A stretch of 64,000 nucleotides of DNA from JAFMDF01 sp965222705 (GCA_965222705.1 CBDCUO010000016.1:124001-188000), one strand, 5' to 3'. Shown: positions 45,658 to 55,201, counted from the first letter of the stretch. The notes: a model not told the origin generated them from the sequence alone. Program-made: numbers and translations.

Positions 45658-46490
45658 CGCAAATAAATTCCGTCCTTTTCTAATTTAATCACTCGTTGTT
45701 TATACAGTGCCCCAATGGCTTTTTTGAAAGTCTTTTTGCTCATCTCCAGTTTGACTTTTATAGCAGCAGGATTGCTTTTATCTGTTAGGTTCAAATAGCC
45801 TTTATTCATCTTCAAATAAGCTAAAATGCGAGCGGCATTGGGTTCGATATTTTGATACCCTTGCTTTTGTAAGGCGACATCAATTTTGTGATCTTCTCTG
45901 ATGTTTTTAATATATCCTCTGATTCGATCTCCTTTCTCAATAGGTCGAAATATTTCGTTGTCAAAAATCAACCCGCTATGAATGTTATTAATAATTACAT
46001 TTACACCCAGATCAGTCCGGTCGCCAATTAGCAAATTCACCTCCTCTCCTATTTCCACGGTTAAAATTTCCCTTTGAAAAAATTTGTGCAATTTGGCAGA
46101 AGCAACTAGACGGTCCGACTCGTCGTCATTGTACAAATAAACAATATGCCATTGCCCCTTCTGCATTTTTCTTCTTTGTTCTTTAAAAGGTACAAACAGA
46201 TCTTTCTCCAGCCCCCAATCGAGAAATGCGCCAAAGGGTGTCACTTCTTTGACTTGCAAATAGGCAAATTGGTGCAGTTTAACCTTCGGTTGACGAGTAG
46301 TTGCAACGATGCGGTCTTCAGAGTCTGTATAGACAAAAACCTCAATCTCCTCCCCTATTTTCATCCCTTTGGGAACATACTTATTGGGCAACAGAACCTC
46401 ATCATTGGTGTCATCCACTAGATAGATGCCCTGCTTTTCTCGACGTTTTGCGACTAATTTTGAATGCGTACCTAGTGGAATCATTGACAC
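45654..46490 (-). CDS. cvfB: CvfB-like S1 RNA-binding protein
   Basis: The 278-residue protein has the architecture of CvfB/YitL: three S1-type beta barrels followed by a winged-helix domain. The first barrel starts at LVAKRREKQGIYLVDD. The most typical S1 segment is YLQVKEVTPFGAFLDWGLEKDLFVP (second barrel). The third barrel (ITDRVRGYIKNIREDHKIDV-like, here DRIRGYIKNIREDHKIDVAL) precedes the winged helix (SKKTFKKAIGALYKQRVIKL). It should bind RNA in the cytoplasm; the family affects virulence and haemolysin expression in Staphylococcus, but the general mechanism is unsettled. Length fits the family. Its stop overlaps that of folK by 4 bp on the opposite strand. Confidence 0.9.
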   Translation of the reverse strand: MSMIPLGTHSKLVAKRREKQGIYLVDDTNDEVLLPNKYVPKGMKIGEEIEVFVYTDSEDRIVATTRQPKVKLHQFAYLQVKEVTPFGAFLDWGLEKDLFVPFKEQRRKMQKGQWHIVYLYNDDESDRLVASAKLHKFFQREILTVEIGEEVNLLIGDRTDLGVNVIINNIHSGLIFDNEIFRPIEKGDRIRGYIKNIREDHKIDVALQKQGYQNIEPNAARILAYLKMNKGYLNLTDKSNPAAIKVKLEMSKKTFKKAIGALYKQRVIKLEKDGIYLR

Positions 46491-46656
46491 TTTTTTTGAG
46501 ATATAATTTGTACTTTTGACCTAGCCCATTTAGTACTTCCCTTTCGATTAGAGCAGATTGGACAAGTGCTTTTTGTCTTTTACCATAAGTTTAGTAATTA
46601 CAAAAATACCCTTTTTGCGCTTTATCTGGCATCCTTTAACTACTCTATAAAATAAA

Positions 46657-48033
46657 ATGAAGCTATTTATTCCCGTTTGCATCTTTTTGACCAATTTTTC
46701 ATTTTGTCTGTTTACTCAAGACGAATTGCAAATTCCACCCCAAACCGATGCTCGCTTATACCAAATCGCTCAGAGTCCCTCCCCTACCCAAATAGAGGCT
46801 AATATTAGAAAATTAGTTGGCTTTGGGACTAGAAATACGCTTTCCGATACGCTTTCTTCAACGCAGAGAATCGGGGCAGCCAGGCGATGGATACATACAA
46901 AATTTAAAAAAATTTCTGCTGATTGTGGTGGTTGCCTAGAAGTTTCCTATCAGTATTCCCTGGTGCCAGCAGAGGGTAATCGAAGAATTCCCGAAGATAC
47001 TTATGTCGTCAATGTGATAGCCATTCAACGAGGAGTGAAATTTCCAAATCGCTATGTAATTATGTCGGGTGATATTGATTCCCGCATTTCTAGTGCAACG
47101 GATGCGGTCGGTCTCTCGCCAGGAGCAAATGACAATGCTTCCGGCATGGCAGGTACGATCGAAGCTGCTCGAATTTTGTCTAAATACCAATTCTCCTCCA
47201 GCATTGTCTATGCAGGCCTTTCTGGTGAAGAGCAAGGTCTTTTTGGGGGTAAACACATGGCAGCGCAAGCAAAAAAAGACGGTTGGGAAATTATTGCTAT
47301 TTTAAATAACGATATGATCGGCAATATTCAGGGTATTGACGGCGTGATTGATAATACGACCTTTCGAGTTTTCTCGGAACCTACTCCGATCACTGACGAT
47401 GAAAGAATGCGAATCTGGCATCGCTTTTATGGTGGAGAAGTAGATGGGCCTTCCCGTCAAATTGCTCGTTATATAGACCAATTGACAAACCAATACATGA
47501 CTAATCTGAATGCCATTATGATTTATAGACTCGACCGTTTTGGCAGAGGTGGACATCACAAACCCTTTAATGATGAGGGCTTCCCAGGTGTTCGCATTAT
47601 GGAAACGCACGAAAACTATAACCGGCAGCACCAAGACATTCGGGAAGAAAATGGCATTAAGTATGGCGATGTCATCGAAGGGGTAAATTTTGATTACGCA
47701 GCTAAATTGACCGGCGTAAATGCTATCACGCTAGCTGCCCTCGCTTGGTCACCTCCCACTCCACAAAACGTAATGATTGGCGGAGCAGTACAGCCCTCCA
47801 CCAAACTCCAATGGGATAAAGTCAATGATCCCAATATTGCTGGATATCGGGTCTATTGGCGGGATACAACCTCCCCAGTCTGGCAATATTCCAGATATGT
47901 AGGCAATGTATCACAAGCGACTTTAAAAAATATTGTCATTGATAATTATTTATTTGGGGTCGCTTCAGTGAATAAAGAAGGAATCGAAAGCGTTGTCGTT
48001 TTTCCTACAAGCTTAATTCCCAGAAGGCGTTAA
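46657..48033 (+). CDS. Secreted M28-family metallopeptidase
   Basis: The 458-residue protein has a signal peptide (FIPVCIFLTNFSFCLFTQ) and an M28 zinc-peptidase domain (about 110-370). Metal and catalytic residues are visible: D159 in PGANDNASG, E191/E192 in LSGEEQGL, D219 in NNDMIGN and H318 in METHENYN. The first ligand position reads SGDIDSR (D139), where M28 enzymes normally have a histidine. A C-terminal fibronectin-III-like domain follows (about 372-455, LQWDKVNDPNIAGYRVYWRD). It should act as a periplasmic or secreted aminopeptidase, if the substituted ligand is tolerated. It is followed 13 bp later by the glycerophosphodiesterase frame, so the two may be co-transcribed. Confidence 0.85.
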   Translation: MKLFIPVCIFLTNFSFCLFTQDELQIPPQTDARLYQIAQSPSPTQIEANIRKLVGFGTRNTLSDTLSSTQRIGAARRWIHTKFKKISADCGGCLEVSYQYSLVPAEGNRRIPEDTYVVNVIAIQRGVKFPNRYVIMSGDIDSRISSATDAVGLSPGANDNASGMAGTIEAARILSKYQFSSSIVYAGLSGEEQGLFGGKHMAAQAKKDGWEIIAILNNDMIGNIQGIDGVIDNTTFRVFSEPTPITDDERMRIWHRFYGGEVDGPSRQIARYIDQLTNQYMTNLNAIMIYRLDRFGRGGHHKPFNDEGFPGVRIMETHENYNRQHQDIREENGIKYGDVIEGVNFDYAAKLTGVNAITLAALAWSPPTPQNVMIGGAVQPSTKLQWDKVNDPNIAGYRVYWRDTTSPVWQYSRYVGNVSQATLKNIVIDNYLFGVASVNKEGIESVVVFPTSLIPRRR

Positions 48034-48061
48034 AATTAATGATCCTTTGATAAAAACAATT

Positions 48062-48976
48062 ATGAAAAATTTATTTTATTTACTATTGACTATCGGTTTT
48101 CTAGCTTGCTATAATGGACAAAAAATGAAGCAACCAATGAAAAAATTGCCCACTTTTGATTGGCAGGGGCATCGGGGTGCAAGGGGTTTGGTCCCTGAAA
48201 ATACAGTCCCTTCTTTTTTAAAAGCATTGGAATTTAATATTCGCACACTGGAAATGGATGCTGCCATTTCGCAGGAAGGAAAGGTCATTATTTCTCATGA
48301 ACCCTGGTTTTCGCATGAAATATCTAGTGATTCCGAAGGCAAGCCCATTAGCGATGAGTCCGAAAAAAACTACCTAATTCACCAGATGACTACTGCAGAA
48401 ATCAAAGCATTTGATGTGGGAAGCCGAGGAAATGAGCGTTTTCCAGCACAGCAAAAAATGAAAATACACAAACCTACCCTAGAAGAAGTCGTTAGGGCAG
48501 TCAATGATTTTTGTAAAAAAAACAATCAGGAATTGCCTTATTATAATATTGAAATCAAAAGCCGTCCGGAATGGGATGGAGAGCTGTCCCCTACCCCCTC
48601 TAAATTTGCTCAAATCTTGCTAGATGAAATCAAGCAACTCGGTATCAAAGATAAAACCTGTATCCAATCCTTCGACATACGTAGCTTATTGGCTATCAAC
48701 GACTTAGATCAGCATATTACTACTGCCTATTTAATTGAGAATATCAACCCCTTTGAGGAAAATATGGATAAGTTAGACTTTACACCGAGTATTTACAGCC
48801 CCTATTTTCAGTTGGTTACTCAAGAACTCGCCGAGCAAGTGCATAAAAAAGGAATGTTACTGATTCCCTGGACAGTAAATGACATACCCGCCATGCAGAG
48901 AATGGTCAATCTAAAAGTGGACGGAATTATTACGGACTATCCGAACTTAATTGAGCAAGTAAAAGGCATTCAATAA
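48062..48976 (+). CDS. Glycerophosphodiester phosphodiesterase lipoprotein
   Basis: I prefer ATG 48062 (MKNLFYLLLTIGFLACYNG), which places a lipobox FLAC at the end of the hydrophobic signal; an upstream ATG at 48047 adds five residues. The mature part is a GDPD TIM barrel: the GHRGARGLVPENT motif holds the catalytic histidine and a metal-binding glutamate, LEMDAAIS brings the next metal ligands, and ISHEP contains the second catalytic histidine. YYNIEIKSR and the final KVDGIITDYPN are typical. It hydrolyses glycerophosphodiesters to glycerol-3-phosphate and an alcohol, probably at the periplasmic face. The gene starts shortly after the M28 peptidase and ends 11 bp before the flippase gene. 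Confidence 0.9.
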   Translation: MKNLFYLLLTIGFLACYNGQKMKQPMKKLPTFDWQGHRGARGLVPENTVPSFLKALEFNIRTLEMDAAISQEGKVIISHEPWFSHEISSDSEGKPISDESEKNYLIHQMTTAEIKAFDVGSRGNERFPAQQKMKIHKPTLEEVVRAVNDFCKKNNQELPYYNIEIKSRPEWDGELSPTPSKFAQILLDEIKQLGIKDKTCIQSFDIRSLLAINDLDQHITTAYLIENINPFEENMDKLDFTPSIYSPYFQLVTQELAEQVHKKGMLLIPWTVNDIPAMQRMVNLKVDGIITDYPNLIEQVKGIQ

Positions 48977-48987
48977 ATCCTCCATTT

Positions 48988-50323
48988 TTGGTCAAAAAAA
49001 TACCCATAAACGCACTCCAGGCATTCCAGTTAATGCGGTTTGTAACCTCTCTATTGATTGGAATTTTACTGGCAAAAGTTTTTGGTTTAGCCACTACTGC
49101 TATTGCATTATATGAAATTTTGTTGTTTTTGGGTAATTTTGTTTCTTTCTTTTGGATCTCTGCTGGGGCAAAAAGCTTACTAACACTATTCCCGAACACC
49201 CGCTCCAATAACCAAGCTGCCCTTTTAGCAAATATCGCTTTTTTGTTGCTATTCTTTGCCTGTCTCGCTGGTGGGGGGCTTTACTTTTTTCAGGACTTTG
49301 TGATTCGGCAATTTACCCATTATGAGCAATTGAACCATATTGGTCTAATCAGCCTATTTATCGTTTTTAATGCACCTGCCTCGCTAGTTGAATTTATCTA
49401 TTTGGTGCAAAAAAAAGAAACGCGAATTATCCGCTATGGCATTGTCATTTTTTCTACTACAATTGTTAGCAATTATACTACCGATTCTTTTTGGAAAAAA
49501 TATTGAAGGAATTTTTCAATGTTTGCTTCTGTGGAGTATGTTAAAGTTTGGCTGGTTATTGGTTTTGCTAAAAAGAGCATTTTGGAAAGAAAAGTCAAAG
49601 CCAGCACCTCTTGTCTTTAAATTTTCAAATCTGCTCAATTTTCAATTACAAAAAAAAATAAGTTGGCTCCTACTCCCACTCTCTCTACATATGCTATTAG
49701 GAGGAGGTATGGAATATATTGACGGCTTTATTGTCACCAGTCATTTTGAAGAAAAAAGTGCCTTTGCTGTTTTCCGATATGGCGCAAGAGAGTTGCCACT
49801 GGTCACCATTTTAAGTTCTGCATTAGCTGCTACCTTAATCCCCTTATCCATTGAAAACCAGTCGCTCGCTATTCAAAAAATGAAACAAGAAGTCAGCAAA
49901 TTGTCCCAATGGCTTTATCCACTTACTTTCATCCTGATTTTTATTAGCCCCTATCTTTTTCCACTTGTTTATAACGCAGATTTTGTGGAATCAGCCAGGG
50001 TTTTTAATATTTATTTGCTGCTCATTTCCAGTCGTTTACTATTGCCCCAGGTGATTATTTACAGCAAGCAACACAATTTTGTTTTAGTGGCTAGCGCTGT
50101 GATTGAAATCAGCGTTAATCTAGGATTAAGCCTTTTACTGGTCAAAAAGTATGGATTGGAAGGAATCGCCTTTGCCACAGTCCTGGCTTATCTAGTCAAT
50201 AAACTAATATTGATTGCTTATAATTATTTCCAATTTGGAATTTCTTTAAGTCATTATTTAAATATTAAAAATTATCTTTTTTATAATGCCGTTTTAGTGG
50301 GAGTGTATGTACTAACTTATTAA
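48988..50323 (+). pseudogene. MATE/Wzx-like polysaccharide flippase, one frameshift
   Basis: Two frames together encode one polytopic membrane protein of about 445 residues. The first (48988-49506) gives helices such as FVTSLLIGILLAKVFGLATT and ALLANIAFLLLFFACLAGGG. The second continues from about 49455 to 50323 with LLQLLAIILPILFG and ends in a run of helices. Sense passes between them at the T6 run 49448-49453; removing one T restores a continuous GIVIF-LLQLLAI helix. The helix pattern and YIDGFIVTSHF segment fit the polysaccharide-flippase superfamily that moves lipid-linked sugars across the inner membrane. There are no glycosyltransferase genes nearby, so its glycan is unknown. An assembly indel is the simplest explanation; the ORF from 49388 has no convincing start of its own. 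Confidence 0.72.
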
Positions 50324-50466
50324 TTATTTTCTTGGAAATTTTTAATGAAAATTTGGAAAACCGACGGCTTATTTACTTTTTTGCGCTCGGCGTTGGGCTA
50401 TTTTGATATGGTAGATTAGTGACTGGTGCGAATTACCCAGTTGCCAATTATTCAATCACTAATAAA

Positions 50467-51771
50467 ATGAACTTCGAATACTTTATCGCTAAAAAAGTCG
50501 CTGCAGCCAATAGTCAGTCTTTTTCTAGGCTTATTATTCGCGTTGCCATTGCCGCCATCGCTTTATGTCTTACAGTGATGATTTGTGCAACGGCAATGAT
50601 TAGCGGCTTTAAAAAAGAAATTAGTGATAAGATATTTGGCTTTAATGGACATATCCAAGTTACTGGAATTGGAGGAGCGAGTATTGCTTTAGAAACCCCT
50701 CCAATTGATAAAAATCAAGATTTTTACCCCGATTTGGGTGATTTGGAGCAAATTTCTTATTTGGGAAAGAGAAAACTATTTGGCAGAGAATTGACTGGGG
50801 CGCTAGTAGAAATGAAAACTAAAGGGGGTATCCGCCACATCCAGGTATATGCACTAACACCGGGCATTATCAAAACCAAAACAGCAATCGAAGGCATTGT
50901 TCTAAAAGGCATTGGTGAGGATTTTGATTGGACTTTTATGAAACAATACCTACAAAAAGGACAACTATTAAATCTGACCGACTCCATCGTTCAACCTTAC
51001 ATCTTAATTTCCCAACAAACCGCCGATAGGTTGGAAGTGGATACAAGCGACCAATTCATTATCCATTTTTTCAAAAATAATGAGCCGATAAGACGACGAC
51101 TTAAGGTGACTGGAATATACAAAACAGGATTGGGAGAATTTGATAAAAGTTTTGCCTTGATAGATATTCGTTTTATTCAACAACTCATGGGCTGGGAAGC
51201 CAATCAGGTAGGTGGTTTTGAAATCTTTTTGGAAGATATTGATGATTTGGAAGTTTTCACAGAATACATTTATTACGAGGAAATTCCTAGCGACCTGACC
51301 GGCGAAGATATTAAACATTTACTACCCAATTTATTCGGTTGGTTGGAATTTCAGGACATCAACGAAGTGGTCATTTTATCGCTAATGATTGTTGTTGCTA
51401 TTATTAACATGGTAACCGCTCTGATGATATTGATTATTGAACGAACCGGTATGATTGGCATTTTGAAAGCAGTTGGTTCCACAGATTGGAGTATTCGAAA
51501 AATCTTTTTGTACCATGCTGCTTGGATTATTGGGCTAGGGTTATTATTGGGCAATTTGGTAGGTTTGGCGCTTTGTTTTTTGGAAGATCGTTTTCATTTT
51601 ATTACCCTTTCAGAAGAAAATTATTATTTGTCTTATGCTCCCATTGACTTAAATTTATGGACAATTCTTTTATTAAATATAGGAACATTACTCATTACCG
51701 TTTCTTTCTTGATCATCCCTACCTATTTGGTCACAAAAATTGACCCGGTGAAGGCAATCCGATTTAATTAG
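50467..51771 (+). CDS. LolC/LolE-like FtsX-type ABC permease
   Basis: The 434-residue product starts at ATG 50467, which gives the family-typical MNFEYFIAKKVAAANSQSFS; a GTG at 50419 would add 16 unlikely residues. One transmembrane helix at the N-terminus (AAIALCLTVMICATAMISGF), a periplasmic MacB-like domain (about 45-265) and three C-terminal FtsX helices (VVAIINMVTALMILIIERTG ... HAAWIIGLGLLLGNLVGLAL ...) match lipoprotein-releasing permeases. It is half the size of the permeases in the tandem array and has a different helix count, so it is not one of their recent copies. The partner ATPase is not in the window. A role in lipoprotein release fits the many lipoproteins here. Confidence 0.85.
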   Translation: MNFEYFIAKKVAAANSQSFSRLIIRVAIAAIALCLTVMICATAMISGFKKEISDKIFGFNGHIQVTGIGGASIALETPPIDKNQDFYPDLGDLEQISYLGKRKLFGRELTGALVEMKTKGGIRHIQVYALTPGIIKTKTAIEGIVLKGIGEDFDWTFMKQYLQKGQLLNLTDSIVQPYILISQQTADRLEVDTSDQFIIHFFKNNEPIRRRLKVTGIYKTGLGEFDKSFALIDIRFIQQLMGWEANQVGGFEIFLEDIDDLEVFTEYIYYEEIPSDLTGEDIKHLLPNLFGWLEFQDINEVVILSLMIVVAIINMVTALMILIIERTGMIGILKAVGSTDWSIRKIFLYHAAWIIGLGLLLGNLVGLALCFLEDRFHFITLSEENYYLSYAPIDLNLWTILLLNIGTLLITVSFLIIPTYLVTKIDPVKAIRFN

Positions 51772-51858
51772 CTCATTATTTGTTCTTTTTTTGGGCCTGC
51801 TCAAAGGAATCAATAATTTCTCATCAAAAAAGTCCCTTTAAATACCTGTAAATCTTCT

Positions 51859-51866
51859 TACCTTTG
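51859..51866 (+). promoter_or_regulatory. Candidate -7 element for era
   Basis: TACCTTTG matches TAnnTTTG and ends 28 bp before the era ATG, which would leave a short leader of about 20 bases. No clear -33 element is seen. Confidence 0.4.
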
Positions 51867-51894
51867 GTCTTTAAACTAAGCTATCCAACTCCAA

Positions 51895-52785
51895 ATGCAC
51901 AAATCCGGTTTCATCAATATTATCGGTCGTCCGAACGTCGGCAAATCTACGCTAATGAACGCCTTGGTAGGCGAGCGAATGTCTATCATTACCAGCAAGC
52001 CGCAAACGACCCGCCACCGAATTATTGGAATTTTAAGTGGCACAGATTACCAAATGGTCTTTTCGGATACGCCGGGCATTGTTGTCAATCCCGGCTACAA
52101 AATGCACGAAGCCATGAATCGCTTCGTTGCATCCACTTTTGAAGATGCGGATATTATGCTATTCGTTACGGATATCTATGATGATTACGAAGAAGATGGT
52201 CCGACGGTTCAGCGGTTAAAACGGCTAAATGTCCCTTTGTTTTTGATAATTAATAAAATGGATTTAGCTACAGAAAAGCAATTAGTAGAGCAGATTCAAA
52301 AATGGAACCAATGGATTCCTTTTAAAGAAACGATACCCATTTCGGCTTTGTATAAAAAAAATACCCAAAAACTATTTGAACTCATTTTGGCTAATATTCC
52401 TGAAGGCCCTGTTTACTATCCCAAAGATCAGTTAACGGACAAATCTGAGCGCTTTTTCGTCAGCGAAATTATTCGAGAAAAAATTTTGCAGCAATACAAA
52501 AAAGAAGTCCCTTATTCCTGTGAGGTAGTCGTCAATTCTTTTAAAGAAGGAAGCACCAATAAGGGGGAAAATTTGATAAGAATAGAGGCGTATATCTATG
52601 TCAATCGAAAATCACAAAAGCCCATTATAATCGGAAAAAATGGGGTAGCTATTAAAAAACTAGGCATCGAAGCTCGTAAGGAGATCGAGCAATTTTTAGA
52701 AAAAAAGGTCTATTTAGAGCTGTTTGTAAAAGTTAAAGAAAATTGGCGAAATGACGAGCAAATTCTAAAGCATTTTGGATATTAG
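51895..52785 (+). CDS. era: GTPase Era
   Basis: This 296-residue protein shows all G motifs: GRPNVGKST (G1), the G2 threonine in TSKPQTTRHR, DTPG (G3), NKMD (G4) and SAL (G5). The C-terminal KH domain carries IIIGKNGVAIKKLGIEAR. Era binds the 3' end of 16S rRNA and assists 30S subunit maturation and cell-cycle progression. Length and domain order are standard. It is followed by coaE after 68 bp. A candidate -7 element lies just upstream, so it probably starts its own transcript. Confidence 0.97.
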   Translation: MHKSGFINIIGRPNVGKSTLMNALVGERMSIITSKPQTTRHRIIGILSGTDYQMVFSDTPGIVVNPGYKMHEAMNRFVASTFEDADIMLFVTDIYDDYEEDGPTVQRLKRLNVPLFLIINKMDLATEKQLVEQIQKWNQWIPFKETIPISALYKKNTQKLFELILANIPEGPVYYPKDQLTDKSERFFVSEIIREKILQQYKKEVPYSCEVVVNSFKEGSTNKGENLIRIEAYIYVNRKSQKPIIIGKNGVAIKKLGIEARKEIEQFLEKKVYLELFVKVKENWRNDEQILKHFGY

Positions 52786-52853
52786 AATAAGGATGCAGGT
52801 TAAAATCTGCTCGGCTAACTAATGTTGAAATTCGCCAGTTAAAAATAGGAAGT

Positions 52854-53447
52854 ATGTTAAAAATAGGTGTCACCGGAGGTATTGGTAGTGGAAAAACCAC
52901 CGTTTGCAAAATTTTTGAAATATTGGGTATTCCCGTTTATTATGCAGATGCGCGGGCAAAAGAACTGGTTACTCAAAGTGAACCTTTAAGAAAAAAAATC
53001 ATCGAATTGTTAGGGGAAGAAGCTTATTTGGAAAATGGAAGTTATAATCGAGCTTATGTAGCTGATATTGTTTTTAAAGACAAAAAAAAGTTGGAGAAAT
53101 TAAACCATATCATCCACCCCGCTGTCTTTTCAGACGGAGAGGAATGGCATCGGTTGCAGAAAAAGGTGCCTTATACCTTAAAAGAGGCTGCTCTTTTATT
53201 TGAAAGCGGGGGATATCAACTACTAGATAAGACGATTTTGGTCGTTGCTCCACAGGAAGTCCGCATTGAAAGGGTAATAAAAAGAGATAATAGCTCTCGA
53301 ATGGCGGTACTGGATCGGATTAATAAGCAAATGACCGATGCAGATAAAATAAAACTAGCGGATTTTGTTATATTAAATGATGGTAAAGCTCCCTTAGTGG
53401 ACCAAATTCTAAAAATTCACGATAAATTAAAAAGCGAAGTGAAGTAG
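52854..53447 (+). CDS. coaE: Dephospho-CoA kinase
   Basis: The 197-residue protein has the P-loop GGIGSGKTTVC at the N-terminus, the substrate-binding YYADARAKEL motif, LNHIIHPAVF and a late LIFESGG-like segment (ALLFESGG) with a following VVAPQEVRIERVIKRD, all typical of CoaE. It phosphorylates the 3'-hydroxyl of dephospho-CoA in the last step of coenzyme A synthesis. The length fits. The gene begins 68 bp after era and is followed 14 bp later by a small membrane protein gene. Confidence 0.95.
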   Translation: MLKIGVTGGIGSGKTTVCKIFEILGIPVYYADARAKELVTQSEPLRKKIIELLGEEAYLENGSYNRAYVADIVFKDKKKLEKLNHIIHPAVFSDGEEWHRLQKKVPYTLKEAALLFESGGYQLLDKTILVVAPQEVRIERVIKRDNSSRMAVLDRINKQMTDADKIKLADFVILNDGKAPLVDQILKIHDKLKSEVK

Positions 53448-53461
53448 AAAAGTAATAAATT

Positions 53462-53680
53462 ATGTCAAAGGCAATCTATTCTCTTTTGGGTTTTCTTCTG
53501 ATTATTATTGGTTTTTTGGCACTAATACTCAGCCTGGTAGGCGTGCAATTGTCCTTTCTCACCTGGATAGATGCGCCAGGGCAATTATTTGGTTTTGTTG
53601 TGCGGCTTTTAATGATTTTAGGTGGAATAGTGATTGTGGTGCTAACCCGAAGTGATTGGCGAGAAGAGGAATTGGGATAA
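53462..53680 (+). CDS. Small two-helix membrane protein
   Basis: A 72-residue product with two transmembrane helices (about 5-25, IYSLLGFLLIIIGFLALILSL, and 44-62, FGFVVRLLMILGGIVIVVL) and a short acidic C-terminal tail. It starts 14 bp after coaE and is likely part of that transcript. I know no function. The frame is protein-like throughout and its start codon follows an AT-rich stretch as usual in this genome. Confidence 0.6.
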   Translation: MSKAIYSLLGFLLIIIGFLALILSLVGVQLSFLTWIDAPGQLFGFVVRLLMILGGIVIVVLTRSDWREEELG

Positions 53681-53836
53681 TATTAACCAATTAGCCACAA
53701 TCTGGAAAATTTAACCTCAATTAGTCAATACTTGGCAAAGATTTTTTTCTATAGAAATACCATTGAACTACCTCACAGCTATTTTTGTTGATAAATCGTT
53801 TCTTTCTAAGTAACGACTAAAGCATAACTTCCTGAA

Positions 53837-54493
53837 ATGAAAAAATGGGTGCCATTTATTGTATTGCTTTCTGCTTTTACATTTTCCACTTTTGCTCAGA
53901 CAAGCGAATGGGTGTTGAAAAAAAATAAAAAAGATTTAGAGGTCTATGTAAGAGAAAGCGCCGATAGTCCATTCAAAGAATTAAAATTGAAGTTCAATGT
54001 GGAAGCTTCTATGTCGGCTATTGTAGCTCTATTACAGGATGTTGATGCCATTCCGGATTGGGTTTACAAATGCACGGAATCATATATCGTTAAAACGGTT
54101 AACAGCCATGAAGAACTCTATTACAATTTGATAGACTTTCCATGGCCTATGGACGATCGGGATATGGTCGTCAGAAATACGCTTACCCAAGATCCGATAA
54201 CCAAAGTTGTAAAGTCCGAATCATTCATAGCTCCTGGGCATATAGCCAAAAAAGAAGGGGTCATCCGCCTCGAAAAACTCCACTTATGGTGGACCTTTAC
54301 TCCTAAGTCCAATGGAGAAGTAGCCATAGAATATTATCTAAAATCCGATCCAGGAGGTGCATTGCCTCCCTGGTTAGTCAATCTTGCTATAGACCAAGGG
54401 CCTTCTCAAACTATCAAAAAATTTAGAAAAATATTAAAAACTCCCAAATATAAAAATGCTCGCTTGGATTATATTTCCGAACTAAAGGAATAA
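53837..54493 (+). CDS. Secreted START-domain lipid-binding protein
   Basis: The 218-residue protein has a signal peptide (FIVLLSAFTFSTFAQ) and a START/SRPBCC domain over almost its whole mature length. Typical segments are VLKKNKKDLEVYVRE, the VYKCTESYIV strand and YNLIDFPWPMDDRDMVV, which closely matches the core motif of START proteins (FPWP..DRD). START domains bind a lipid or sterol-like ligand in a deep pocket. The ligand here is unknown; a periplasmic lipid-handling role is plausible given the envelope genes around it. It converges on the dioxygenase-like lipoprotein gene, ending 3 bp before it. Confidence 0.85.
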   Translation: MKKWVPFIVLLSAFTFSTFAQTSEWVLKKNKKDLEVYVRESADSPFKELKLKFNVEASMSAIVALLQDVDAIPDWVYKCTESYIVKTVNSHEELYYNLIDFPWPMDDRDMVVRNTLTQDPITKVVKSESFIAPGHIAKKEGVIRLEKLHLWWTFTPKSNGEVAIEYYLKSDPGGALPPWLVNLAIDQGPSQTIKKFRKILKTPKYKNARLDYISELKE

Positions 54494-54496
54494 CCA

Positions 54497-55165
54497 CTAT
54501 CTATGATCTACGGGATAATTTGAAATATTTAATCCTAAAATAATATCGTGTTCAGCTATTTGCATATCACTGGACATGGAAACTCGCAATATTCCGCTCC
54601 CGCCTCGATTTTTAAATGCTTTTCTTTCCTTTTCAGTTAGCAATTGATCATCGTCAAATACCAATTCATCAACATAATATGCATTGTCTATAGTCGGCTC
54701 TTTAATTGATAGGTGAATATGAGCAAGTATATTTTGCTTTGGATATGGAGCGGGTCTTATTGTATAGAGGGAATACTTTCCATTTGTATCTGATTTTATC
54801 CAACCGCGAATATATCCATGTCTTTTGGCTTTCTCGCTCATCCCGTCCTTTGGCGAATAATACCCATTATTATCCGTTTGCCAATAATAAACAATCACAT
54901 TAGGGGCAGGAGTCTTACCGTCAAGTTTATAAACCGTTCCAGTTATCAGTAGTTTTTGTCCTTCTTCACTCCAACCGGGACTATAATCAATAGACTTTAT
55001 TTCATCTGGCATTCCTTCAAACATCAGTTCACACCCGTCGCACCTGCCACCCACTAATTTCGTATGTGATTTGCTTTGGATTTGGGTAGGTGGCACATTT
55101 TGTCCATTGCAACTTGTCAAGAAATTCAGAGATAAAATTGCAATTACTACTTGAAATGTTTGCAT
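54497..55165 (-). CDS. Intradiol dioxygenase-like lipoprotein
   Basis: The 222-residue protein has a lipoprotein signal (VVIAILSLNFLTSCNG). Its mature part resembles the beta-sandwich core of intradiol ring-cleavage dioxygenases (protocatechuate 3,4-dioxygenase type). PNVIVYYWQTDNNGYYSP holds the first tyrosine region. AHIHLSIKEP provides two histidines, as expected for two of the iron ligands. The second iron tyrosine may be Y in HGYIRGWIKSD. Extracellular lipoprotein members with this fold are common in Bacteroidota, and their substrates are unknown. It probably sits on the membrane facing outwards. It converges on the START gene. Enzymatic activity is plausible, since ligands are present, but not shown. 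Confidence 0.8.
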   Translation of the reverse strand: MQTFQVVIAILSLNFLTSCNGQNVPPTQIQSKSHTKLVGGRCDGCELMFEGMPDEIKSIDYSPGWSEEGQKLLITGTVYKLDGKTPAPNVIVYYWQTDNNGYYSPKDGMSEKAKRHGYIRGWIKSDTNGKYSLYTIRPAPYPKQNILAHIHLSIKEPTIDNAYYVDELVFDDDQLLTEKERKAFKNRGGSGILRVSMSSDMQIAEHDIILGLNISNYPVDHR

Positions 55166-55201
55166 TATTCTTCAATGTTTAGAGTAGGGATAAAATTGTA
55201 T

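Noticed and set aside
46511..46518. TACTTTTG as a -7 element for the M28 peptidase gene
   Set aside because: It fits the consensus but is ~140 bp from the start codon and has no partner element.
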